Source: Neurospora tetrasperma FGSC 2508 (Eukaryota; Ascomycota; Sordariomycetes; Sordariales; Sordariaceae). Taken from it: 64,000 nucleotides of DNA. The translations under genes and the position numbers were made by a program. A model generated the notes under the pieces. It saw only the letters and a program-made list of their open reading frames with translations. It searched no databases and was not told the origin of the DNA. The stretch covers positions 2,091,774 through 2,155,773 of the forward strand of contig NW_009799102.1 of the NCBI RefSeq assembly GCF_000213175.1, read 5' to 3'. Positions 34,838 through 45,584 of the stretch are shown in pieces (position 1 is the first letter of the stretch; each line of letters begins with the position of its first letter).

Positions 34838-36399
34838 TTACTTCGTCTGTTCACTCTTCTTCGTCTTATCCCCCTCCACCAAACTGTCAGCCATGGCATC
34901 GGCCGTTGCCTGTCTCAACCTCTCGTGATCCGCATCCGTTGCTGTCTTATCCTCCATCTTGATTTGACTGCTGCCAGATTGGTTACGCCTATGACCTTGT
35001 TCGAACTCGTCGTCACTGTCTCCCAGGCTGAATGGATCATTGTCCGCAATCGGATTCGGGTCAACTGACGACAAAGGCTGCCATTTGCTTGTCTTGGTTG
35101 CCGATCCAGCAGCACTGCTACTTCCCGGGGCCGCAGCAGCACTGTCCTTGGGCTGCATCCTCGGTGATGCGTCGTAGGCGCTGATGTCTTCCACCGTATC
35201 TCTAAACGAGACCTTCCTGCCGTCTGAGGACTTGGGCAACTTGGAAGGTGGTGGTGGTCTGAACGCATGAGGGTTACCGTACAGCTGCTGATGTGTGCTC
35301 TGGGCGGTGTAGGGGGCTGTGATGATCGTGTTAGTAACAGTCGCGCACAAGAGCCATGCTACAAGACTTACTGCCATCATTGTTGAACTTCATGCCCGCA
35401 AAATCATCGCTGAGGATGGCCGGATCAGCATCATAACGGTCGTAATCTGCACTTCTGCGCTGCTGATTCCGAGTTGGTCTTCCCATGAACGCATTACTCT
35501 CGTTTTGCCGGCGCTCATTTTCATCCTCATCAAAGGTCTCGTCAATCTTCTTCTTGATAGTTGTGAACCACGAATTGACCTTGCTCTGTGTCTCGATAAA
35601 CCCCTTGCGCAAGCTCTCCTTGATAACCGGCAAATCATCATCAATGAAGCTGTGCTCCCTGTCGTTGTACAGCTCATTTGGCTTCAGGCCCGCCTCCTGC
35701 CGATGGCGCGGAGGCATGTGCGGTCCGCGGGCGGCAGTGGGCTCACGAGAAGAGCCCGGAGTTCCGCGGTTGGCGGTTCTGGCCTCATACGCGGCGGTAC
35801 TCTCGAAATGCTCTGCAAGTTGACGGGCGTATATCTCATCAGCCTCCAGTTGGGACCTTTCGGTGGAAGTAGGACCGCCGGGTTGCGCCGCGGGCCTCGG
35901 GGGAGGCGGCGGGGGTACGTCATCGTTCTGAACTGCATCGGGATCCGTCATCTCGAGAAGAGCGTTGAAGGCGGGCTCGATCTGTCCGCGGCTGGCCCTG
36001 AGGACTGCCTTGATGACAGTAAGGTCGATGGAGGGAAACGCTTCCTTCAGAATCTGCTGATTCTTTTGTTCCTCGGTCAATGGGCGGGGAGGCTTGGCTG
36101 GAGGGTTCTCGTCAGAACCAGACGTATTCTGTGTGGTAGCAGTTGTTGTGGTATCGGTGCCCAAGGGGACATTCTCCTGAGCTTCGTCGTCATCCAATTC
36201 AAACGGTCGAGCTGTCGTAGGGGATTCGGGCGCGGGTTCTACCGTTGCGTGCTTGGACTGTTCAACAAATGGATTAGTATACCAAGGAATTTCCCGTTTC
36301 GCGAAGGAGGGGGCAACTTGAATCTGCTGGTTACTGCAAGATCACCCTGAGTTTCGGTGGGGAGGGACTTACAACATTGCTGTCGGTTGGCGCAGACAT
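34838..36399 (-). CDS. CUE-domain ubiquitin-binding protein (Cue5-like)
   Basis: Exons 36399-36373, 36257-35372 and 35316-34838 give 463 aa. Introns have donors GTAAGT and branches TACTAAT and TTACTAAC. A CUE domain lies at about 71-113 (EEQKNQQILKEAFPSIDLTV; a FPxI version of the usual MFP motif, and a C-terminal FNALLEM). A polyproline stretch and the conserved YARQLAEHFE helix follow. Around 190-240 is a helix pair (IKESLRKGFIETQSKVNSWF). The C-terminal third is disordered and acidic. Yeast Cue5 and its relatives bind ubiquitin and link ubiquitylated aggregates to autophagy. The gene is head-to-head with vps20. Confidence 0.88.
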
Positions 36400-37221
36400 G
36401 ATGGGCCACCTGTTCTCCTGGAAAGCGTTTGGATCTTTGATGATTGAAAGCGCAGTGTTGACAGACGGTGGGTTGGAAGACGTGAATGATGAGATAGATG
36501 TTGGTAGGATCCAGGATGGTTGAAATGGTCAAACAGTAGCGAGGTAGCCTGGCATGTCGAGGTAGGTGGTGCCGTGGGCTAGGTATAGTGTAATTGTGCA
36601 GCCTACCATAGAGGTACCTTATCTGCGTGATTCCAGAACGGTGGAGATGGTGTGTCACAGCCAATTAACCGAACGACGGGGGTTTTACGCTGTTTCAATG
36701 CCGTGCTTGTCTAGCCCATGGATGATGACCAGATGGCATAAAATATGCCTGAAAAGAGATCTGGATGCTGCTGTCACCTGTCTGGAATGAACAGTCTTGG
36801 TTTGAACGGATCATGGCATTGCATGTGAGCTTGGGCTGCGGGGGGCCATACATACCTCTACAATGCCATGGTCCGATTACGTCGCTCGGAGGCGTTGGGT
36901 GAGCGCTGATAAGGAGTTATAGAAGCTGCTGTACAGAATATTGGTTGGAATGCCCATCTTCGAGGCACTACATTTTGTCCAATGATAAGGCCGGTAACCC
37001 AGCAGTGACGTCTCACACCAGCCCCGTGCAATTACAACACCCTCCCGCCGCTTCACAAAGTCCGTTCCCGCATCGACGCTTCCCCGGATCGTCGTCGTGT
37101 GCGTGCCTTCGTGCGAACGAGACAGCACTCCCTCCGCCGAGGATCTCCCAATCCCGATCCCCATCCCCACCGGACCTACCGAACCTAAGACTGGGCGAAA
37201 TCCTTCTCGTATGCCATAACC
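36400..37221. promoter_or_regulatory. Shared cue5/vps20 promoter
   Basis: An 822-bp divergent region between two ubiquitin/endosome-related genes. It holds an AGGTACCT-type motif near 36612. Binding factors are unknown. Confidence 0.35.
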
Positions 37222-38069
37222 ATGGGCAACTCGCCAAGCCGCGTCACGGCGCAAGACAAGTACGCAACGCACTCCTCCCTTAACATCCAACTCCCAACCA
37301 ACAAGAACCCAAGTCAACCCAACTGACACCTTCTCTCCTCCCTCCAGAGCAATCCTCGACCTAAAAACCCAGCGCGACAAGCTTCACCAATACCAGCGCA
37401 AAATCACCGTCCTCACCGACCGAGAAACTGCCATCGCGCGCCAGATGTTGGCCAAGGGGGACAAGCAGCGGGCGCTCCTCGCTCTCCGACGCAAAAAGTA
37501 CCAGGAAACTTTGCTCCAAAAAACCGATGCGCAACTGGAGCAACTGGAAAAACTAACCTCAAGCGTGGAGTTTGCGCTAATACAAAAAGACGTATTTTTT
37601 GGTCTGCAACAGGGGACGAAAGTGTTGAAAGAGATACACGCCGAGATGGGAGGGTTGGAGCACGTCGAGAAGATGATGGGGGAGACGGCAGAGGAGATTG
37701 CTTATCAACAGGTTTGTCTTGAGATTTTTTTGTCCTCCCCTTTGATCCTTCTTCTGAAGGGGGCGGAATTGTTGGGAATGTTGAATGAGTGGCTTGCTAA
37801 CAATGACGCCCCTCAAAAAACAGGAAGTAAGCGAAATGTTAGGAGGTCGCATCTCCAACCAGGACGAAGACGAAGTCGAAGAAGAGTTGGCAGCTTTGGA
37901 GGCCGAGGTGGCTGCGAAGAACCAACCGGTGCCCGTACAGCCAGTACCACAAGTGCCGCTACCAAATGTTCCCGATACCGAGTTATCGTCACCGTCGAGA
38001 GCGGAAGAAGAGGAGAGGCAGCAGCGGCAACGACAACGACAAGAGGAGAGACAGGCCATGCTGGCTTGA
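37222..38069 (+). CDS. vps20: ESCRT-III subunit Vps20 (CHMP6)
   Basis: Exons 37222-37259, 37348-37711 and 37824-38069 give 215 aa, the normal family size. It starts MGNSPS, with Gly2 as the expected N-myristoylation site characteristic of Vps20/CHMP6. The Snf7 helical core follows (AILDLKTQRDKLHQYQRKIT, then ALLALRRKKYQETLLQKTDA and the VEKMMGETAEEIAYQQEVSE region), and the tail is acidic and then glutamine-rich. Vps20 nucleates Snf7 filaments on endosomes downstream of ESCRT-II during multivesicular body formation. All splice phases agree. The last intron has a GTTTGT donor. Confidence 0.94.
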
Positions 38070-38953
38070 CGATGGAGTTATGATTATAATTCTACAGAGG
38101 TGAGAGGTGTTTCGGAGTTCTTCGTTACAAGGGTTTTGGGTTTGATATGGTTAGGGGCATGAGGAAGCCGGTTTGGAGATTACTGTGAATACCCATCTTT
38201 ACGATTTCCGATCTTGGGTTGGTTGGGAAAGAGAAATGAGCTCGTCGATCCACCTTCTGTCCACAAACCTTGGATACCTTCACGTTCGTAATCTACTATC
38301 ACTCGTCTCCGCATCGAAAGTCGACTGTCCGAATTCAGTACGCAAAGTTCAATGTTACAGACTTTCAGATGTTCTTATCATTGTACATCATATCAGAGTT
38401 TGCCAACGCGCTGCAATGAGCATGTTCGCATGCCTGGTAGTTCCATCCTTACTCGCATGACTGTTAAAGCAAAAAAATAAAATACAACACCCTACACCAT
38501 GGCCTTACTCGATCTAATGCTAAACATATTGGTATGCAATACGCTGTAATTGCGTATCATGTAAACCCTCATCCACTAGAAGATACGCTCTTGATGCTCC
38601 TCGCCTTGACAATCAAGACCAAACGTCCGCCCAGCACATGAAGGTCCCATGCACTTAAGCCAGTTTTAAACGCCAAAAAAAATGCAAGCTGCCACCCATA
38701 CACGATATCCATGACGCCCTGATCATGCATCTTTGAACAACATGCCTCCGCTCTAGTCCTCCAATATCCACAGGGTATCTTAACGCTATGTATGAGAAGG
38801 TCTGCCACCCATCCGTGGCTGGAAAAGATGAGAAAGAGCATGCTGATATACCCGCATGCAAGGTTTCGTAGGAAATTCAACAGTACATCTGTTCGACTCA
38901 ACACGAGATCTCTGTCATATGCCACGATGCCACTATATCGTACGACACCGCTG
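38070..38953. other. Convergent intergenic region, vps20 and DUF2293 gene
   Basis: 3' flanks of two convergent genes; nothing else seen. Confidence 0.5.
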
Positions 38954-41949
38954 CTAGTGACGCGGCGGATAAGCAGAAACTGGCGGGTAGATGGAAGTCC
39001 GCAGTGGCGCATGTGTGACTTGAGGTTGTCCGTGGTACCGGTAGTCGTCATCTAGAGGAACGTATGTAGTGACAGGATGGAAATGTCCCTCAGACCTGTG
39101 AAGCCTTTGATTAGTACATGACGAGAATGAAAAGGTGTAATGAAGGGAACATTGCGGTTGAGATGCAGCAACATACTCTATACCCAGAATTCTTTCTTGC
39201 CGCTTTGCGCTGCCACTTGGATATCCATCGGCATACCGTTTGATGCCTGATACAACCTCCTCCGAGCGATATTCGGCAGGTTGCTCGTACCTTCCAATCA
39301 CGCGCTCGATTCGCGGATAAGTTGCGTGCCCTAATTGAGAGTCATAGATCCGCTGGCCCTCACGATAGGCATGCCCATGATCTTGCGCTCGTGGAGCGGT
39401 CGGCCGAGAGTCGTAAAACTCTACATCTACCGGTACTGGTTGGGAACCGTGACGCTTTGGAAACTTGTTGGACACCCTTACGATCTCAGCAAAGTCTCCC
39501 AGTTGATCCTCGACATACTGGCCGTTTCTGGGGTCAGAACGCCACGTGTCACGGTCCCCAACGTAAATAGCGCCCAAATGGTCGACGTCTTCGTGTTCCC
39601 TTCTAGGCAGTGGTGGAGGGCGTGCCTCTGGAGGGAAGCGCGCCGGGACTACGCTCTCATGCCTCACTGGTCTGGGAGAATCGTGAATCACAATCGGACA
39701 GGCCTCCGACCTAGGATGAGCATTGTCGTCTCTGATCCAGGACTGGGTATCCGCTCTGACGGGTGGTCCGTAATCACCGAGATGGGCATCGTCACGATAT
39801 ACGGGCATGTCATGGGGGTTACCAGTACCTGCAACTGGAGCATAGGCTCGAGTCATACCACGCGGTTGTGAGCTGACCACGATGTAAGACTCTGGGCGTG
39901 TAGCAGGCACCGTGGCTGTTCGTATGCCGTCACTCCGCGGTGGAAGCGTGATGAACTCTTCTCGAGTGTTCAGTGTGTAATGCACCTGCCTACTTGACAT
40001 ATCGTTATGGGCCTCCCGCGGTGGCCTGTACTCTTGACTAGGAAACTCGGACGGGAACTTGGCAACATCTGGGGATCTTTCTTCGACGGACGGCACGAGA
40101 TAGTCCCTGAGGTCTTCGCCATGATGTCTTACCCGTTCAACAACAGTGCTCGCATGAGAAGCAGCTTGAGCCCCAACTATAGGTCTGGAGCTGTTTCGTA
40201 GCGACAGGCGCTGGATAGGCCAATCTTGTTCACTGTAAAAATTAGGATCGGCCACTCGTGGCGCTGCTTCAACGAAGCTAGGCCGCTGCACGCTGCTATA
40301 GACCGGCCCTGATTGTTGGGGGCTGTTGTCGTAGACATATCGCGCTTGTTGTAGTGGTTCCCTTGTGTAATATATACCTTGATCCGGGGGACGGACATTC
40401 TCTGGCCCAGAAGGCTGCCACGGTTGAGGAACCTGAGGAACTGACCTATCGACGCCGTCTGTGGCGGTAGGGCTGGGCACATGCTCAACATTCCCAAGGC
40501 GCTGACGCTCGACCGCCTGGCTCCAGGCCTGGCCGACTGCTCGGTACCTGTTGAAGCCACGTTCGGCCCTCTTTTCGGCTCTCTTTGCAGCCAGTCTCTC
40601 CTTCCGAGCTTCCTTCTTGGCCCTCTTCTTGTTTGCTCTTCGCGAAATTGCTGGACCTGGTTGAGCATGACTGGGCTGGGTTAAATCGACAATTGGGGGG
40701 GATGGTTTCGGGGCTGAGGCAGGCAAGGTGGACCGGACCGGCGCAGTCTGCTTATCTGGCGAGACCTCTTCCACTGAAGAGGCGTCGGAAGATTGATCCT
40801 CGCCATCATCGTCCTCCTCGTCCTCGTCTTCATCTTCGCTTTCCGAATCTGAAATGACGACAACTTCAGCCAAAATTTCATCAAGTTGGTCGCGGCCCGT
40901 CTCCTCATCTCCTCGCCACTTGACCAGGTAGTCGAGACAGAGACCCTCAACCGCTTTCCTAGCATTGACATAGCTTGTTTCCCTTAGAAGCTTGTCATAT
41001 CTCGTGTGGTTATGTCTGATGTGAGCAAGAACAGCAAGCTGAACACGACGTGAAAGCGTAACATGAGCAGCAAGACCGACCGGCGGATCCTTTTTATCTT
41101 GTAGCCGCGCCTAAAACAGGAAAAGGTGAGAATGTGGATCCATGCAAGGAACTTGTTTCGACAGTTTATCAATGTGAATGATGCGCCTACCTTGTTGAAC
41201 GAGTGTTCAATGATCATTTGGCGGTCAGTGTTCGGTATTCGCGGAAACAGATCCCTTATAGCTGCGTCAGCTTGCTTGTTGATGTCTTCTTGTTTCTCTG
41301 GGATGGGCTCCGGTTGACCGGCGCCCGTATCAGGTGTAGGCAGATCTGAGTCTTGTCCCAACTGTTGGCGTGCCTGTTCGACAATGGACTCCCGAACATG
41401 GATACCAACACGGTTCAGATGGCGACTAAGCTCTTTGGAAAATTGGCCATTAGAAGACTATAGAGCGTAGCGTCAGAAGCTGGTCACGTTGGATGTTGGA
41501 TAGCTGGAATTGTAACAAACCGTGACGATGAAGATCATGGCACCTTGCTCTCGCGAAAGCTCTTTACAAGCCGTGGTCAAGGTGGGATTGCCAATGGGGA
41601 CGAACTCGAAACCTGGCGGGGGCTCGCGATTCTCGGTGAACTGTTGCTTGTTAGTCAACGCATTATTCTCACAATCACACACATATCAGCGCCTGATTGG
41701 CGCAGATGTCCTGTTCCGGTCGGTCATTACCTCGATCTCCAGCTTCTTCTTCTTGTCCTTGTTCTCGATGAACTCAAACCAGGACTTGTGTTTGGATGAG
41801 CACTGTGGTCTGTCAGGCTTTGCTACCAGGCCAGGAGGGAGCGGCGCGGTCCAATCCATGATGTTCCCCTTGCGGTCCCTCTGATGCCGTGCTTTGGCAT
41901 GCTCTCCTCTGGCCGCGCCATGGCCGGTGGTCCTCTTCTCTCTACCCAT
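38954..41949 (-). CDS. DUF2293-domain protein
   Basis: Exons 41949-41731, 41640-41521, 41457-41191, 41110-39177 and 39095-38954 give 893 aa. Introns 1-3 are all phase 0. The DUF2293 region lies at about 150-260, built across introns 2 and 3: QMIIEHSFNK joins ARLQDKKDPPVGLAAHVTLS, then RRVQLAVLAHIRHNHTRYD and a second half ending YLVKWRG. An acidic Ser/Asp/Glu run (about 285-310) is followed by a basic Arg/Lys/Ala segment (about 355-385), which could be a nuclear signal. The rest is a long proline/arginine/tyrosine-rich disordered tail ending YPPRH. No function is known for the family in fungi that I can state. The last intron is 81 nt and free of in-frame stops. Confidence 0.85.
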
Positions 41950-43473
41950 CTCGGTCGATAATAGCCTACAACCTCAACATGGAGAGCGCAACAGTCAGTA
42001 GCCTTATTGGTTCACGCCACGCTTGTACCTTTTGTGCGGGGCAATCAAGACAAGAAGCGCGGGGTTATCCTTTAAGGGACCTCGTGATGAATGGAAGGCA
42101 AAGAAATCAGACGAAGACTTGATCCGAGGCTGGGCGGGCTGTCGCGATGGCTTTCGCTCTGCTCAGCTGTGGACGGCGTCGCCTTTGTACGAGCGAGGCA
42201 AGATCAATGCTTGCGCAGATGACGAAAAGGAAATCGAAACGAAAACAGGCGCAGAACTAGGAGCCACGAGAAAGAAGGTCGACTTTTTCTTCAGCTCTCG
42301 AGATGAAGAGGAGCAAGCCGCGACAAAGATGGCGCGGCAAGACAACTGCGAGGATTTGCAATGCCACAGAGTACGCAAGCAAGAGATCTCTCCGTCGTCA
42401 GCCTGAGACCACCCGGTCTATAGTCTTTCGCGCTTCGCACAAAGCTGAGAATCAAAAGCCGTTCAAGTCCAAAATGGTGGAGGAGCAGTAGTAGGGGCTA
42501 CAGCGACAACTGAATGAAGCAGGGCACAAGTCGAAATGTGCGCAAGAGTTCAGGAAGTTGAGTGGATCTGGAGTTGTCCTGCAGAGGCGCCGCGGTTTAG
42601 TCAGATGAAGGCAGGTGTTAGCTCGGCGCTGCTTTTCAACTGATGTGGACGGGATGTATGAGGACAGGACGGATGCGTGATGGAATGACAGAAGCTGCGG
42701 GAAGCAACTGAAGGGCAGGACGGGATTAAGTTGAAGGGCCCGGGAGACACCTGCCGATGAATGCACAGAATGAGCAGAGTTCGGGCTGGCGGCCCACATG
42801 ACTGCGATGACGGGAGGCGGAATGAGTGGAGCCCGACACCAAGTGAGAGAGCAGCCCAATGTTGCAACTTTCTCGCTTGAATCAATCAATTGAACCGACC
42901 GAATGCAGTGCTGGTTTCACGTGCGCCACAATAGAGGTACCTGGGTACCTATCATACACTGTATGGCGCCACACTTTGTGCGAACGTGACCTTACTTTAC
43001 CTAGGTTACTACTTACTTATCGCACCTTCCATCATTGCAACTAACCATCACGACGACTGGACCGTGACTCTGCAGTGCTGCCTGGACGCGGGGGAACGAC
43101 TTGCAAAGACTCATTGCCAGTGGGCCCTTCCCTTTGAACAACGAACATTCAAGCAGCCAAGTAAACTCGGGTGACTACACACATAGGTACCTACCTACTC
43201 GACAGTGACTTGGGCGGGAAATTCGAGTTGCTCTTCAAGAAGGAGGACGATAACTGAAGCAACCTTCAGTTTGCAGTGAGTGAAGACGCAAAGTGCTGAC
43301 GACGTCACCGTTTATCGGGCGTCCGGCCGTGATAATTAGTCTAACTATAATTTTCGGCCACCACCCGCTGTTGTAACTTTACTTCAGTGTGAGCGAGTAC
43401 TTATCGTGTACAAGTGGACATCTCCTGGTCATTGTTGCTATCGTTGTTCTTGGATCTCTGAGCTTTCCTCAAA
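41950..43473. promoter_or_regulatory. Divergent DUF2293/dhx35 intergenic region
   Basis: 1.5 kb with no supported gene. Palindromic GTACCT motifs cluster at 42935-42951 and 43184-43193, 280-540 bp upstream of the helicase start. Confidence 0.35.
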
Positions 43474-45584
43474 ATGGCAGCCGATGCTGGTCTTGACGCG
43501 GGCTTCATTCCCGCATTGCACAAGCCATCTGCACTTTTGCCCATCGCCAAACATCGCGAGGCGTTGCTGTACACGGTCGAAACGCACCCGGTCACCATTG
43601 TCGTCGGTCAGACTGGTTCCGGAAAGAGTACGCAAATCCCCCAGTTCCTCGAGAAAGCAGGGTGGTGTGCTGATGGAAAGGTCATTGCAATCACTCAGGT
43701 ATGTCCTGCCCTTGATACACCAAACAATCCACGCTTGACATCATGATGGATATGCTAACCTTGTTCTAGCCTCGTCGTGTCGCTGCATCCACGGTTGCCA
43801 TCAGAGTCGCCGAAGAGTTTGGCTGTGAACTTGGAAAGGAAGTCGGCTTCTCCATCCGCTTCGAGGATGTCACCTCTGAAGCAACCCGCATCAAGTTCCT
43901 CACTGACGGTCTTCTGATTAGAGAGGCGCTCGTCGATCCTTTGCTTTCGCGCTACTCCGTCATCATGATCGATGAAGCCCATGAACGATCCATCAGTTCC
44001 GACATCTTGCTTGGCTTACTCAAGAAGATCCGCAAGAAGCGCCCCGAGCTGAGAATTATCATCAGCAGTGCAACCCTGCAAGCCGAGGAATTTCTCAGGT
44101 TCTTCTCCGATAGCACTGACGAGGCCAAGTCCGCTGACAATGTTCAGTCTGACGAGAAGCAGGATGCCCCAGTCGGCGCCATCGTCAGCCTAGAGGGCCG
44201 AACCTACCTCATTGATATTCTTTACCTCGAGAAGCCCGCCGAGGACTATCTCGAGAAGGCCATCTCGACCGTCTTTGACATTCATACCAACGAACCAAAA
44301 GGCGATATCCTTGTTTTCCTGACCGGCAGAGACGAGATCGAAAAGGCTGTCGAAGCTGTCTCCGAGCGCTCGGCCCAGTTGCCCGCGGGATCCCAAGCCA
44401 TCTTGCCTCTGCCACTTTACGCTGGCCTCCCGACTGAGAAGCAGATGTACGTGTTTGATGAAACTCCCGCCAATTTCAGAAAGGTCATTTTTTCAACAAA
44501 CATCGCCGAAGCCTCCGTAACCATTGATGGCATCGTCTATGTCGTTGATTCCGGCTTTGTCAAGCTGCGGGCATACGATCCCCAAACCGGCATAGAGACA
44601 TTGACCGCGACTCCCGTATCCAAAGCCTCTGCGGCCCAGCGTGCCGGGCGAGCGGGTAGAACGAAAGCCGGAAAATGCTTCCGCCTCTATACCGAGGAAG
44701 CGTACCAGGCTCTCCCTGATGCCAACCCTCCCGAGATTCAACGCTCAAACCTGGCACCTTTCGTTCTTCAGCTCAAGGCACTGGGTATCGACAATGTCTT
44801 GCGCTTTGATTTCCTCACTCCACCCCCTGCTGAGCTCATGACGCGGGCCTTGGAGCTGCTGTACTCCCTCGGTGCTTTGGATGATTACGCCAAACTCACA
44901 AAGCCGCTGGGGCTGAGGATGGCTGAGCTGGCTGTTGAACCAATGATGGCCAAGACCCTTCTCTCCGCCCCCTCCTTCGGCTGCCTTGGCGAAATGTTGA
45001 CAATTGCAGCCATGACCAGCCTGGGAGGTTCCATCTGGGTCCAGCCCGATGGCGGAAAGGATGAAGCAGAGAGCGCGAGGCGCAAGTTCGCTGCTGATGA
45101 AGGTGACCATCTTACGCTTTTGAACGTCTACCAGGCTTTCGTTACCAAGGGACGCAAAGAGGCTCGGTTCTGTCATGACAACCTGATCAACTTCAAGGCC
45201 ATGACGCGTGCCATGAGCATTCGCGCGCAGCTGAGAAGGTGGCTTGAGCGCTTTGGAATCACCGAGGACGATCTGTCAGTCGCTCAACCAGCAGCAGCAG
45301 CAGCAGCAGCTGGAGTCAACAAGGCAGAGCAAATCCGGCGGTGCCTGACGACGGGTTACTTTGCCCATGCTGCGCGCATGCAGCCAGACGGATCCTTCCG
45401 AAACGTGTCGGGCACCACGGTGCTGCACGCGCATCCCAGCTCGCTCATGTTCAACCGTAAGGCTGACTGGGTCATCTTCCACGAGATCATGGAGTCCGGA
45501 GAGAAGACCTTTATCCGGGACATTACCAAGATTGAGAAAAATTGGCTGGTCGAGTATGCGCCCGCCTTTTACAGTACGATGTAA
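43474..45584 (+). CDS. dhx35: DEAH-box RNA helicase, DHX35 type
   Basis: Exons 43474-43698 and 43770-45584 give 679 aa (human DHX35 is about 700). The intron joins ITQ to PRRVAAS, completing helicase motif Ia. Motif I is GQTGSGKST (45-53), motif II DEAH (143-146), motif III SAT (175-177) and motif VI QRAGRAGR. A winged-helix/ratchet and OB-fold C terminus ends EYAPAFYSTM. Family-specific text such as VIMIDEAHERS, GFVKLRAYDPQTGIE and LAPFVLQLKALGIDNVLRF matches DHX35 better than Prp2/16/22/43. DHX35 is found in the human C-complex spliceosome and is absent from S. cerevisiae. An alanine run (A7) near 45290 comes from a GCA repeat. Exact role is not established. Confidence 0.93.

Noticed and set aside
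35319-36350. 343-codon frame antisense to cue5
   Set aside because: It is a shadow of the real CUE-domain coding frame, which has the domain and introns.
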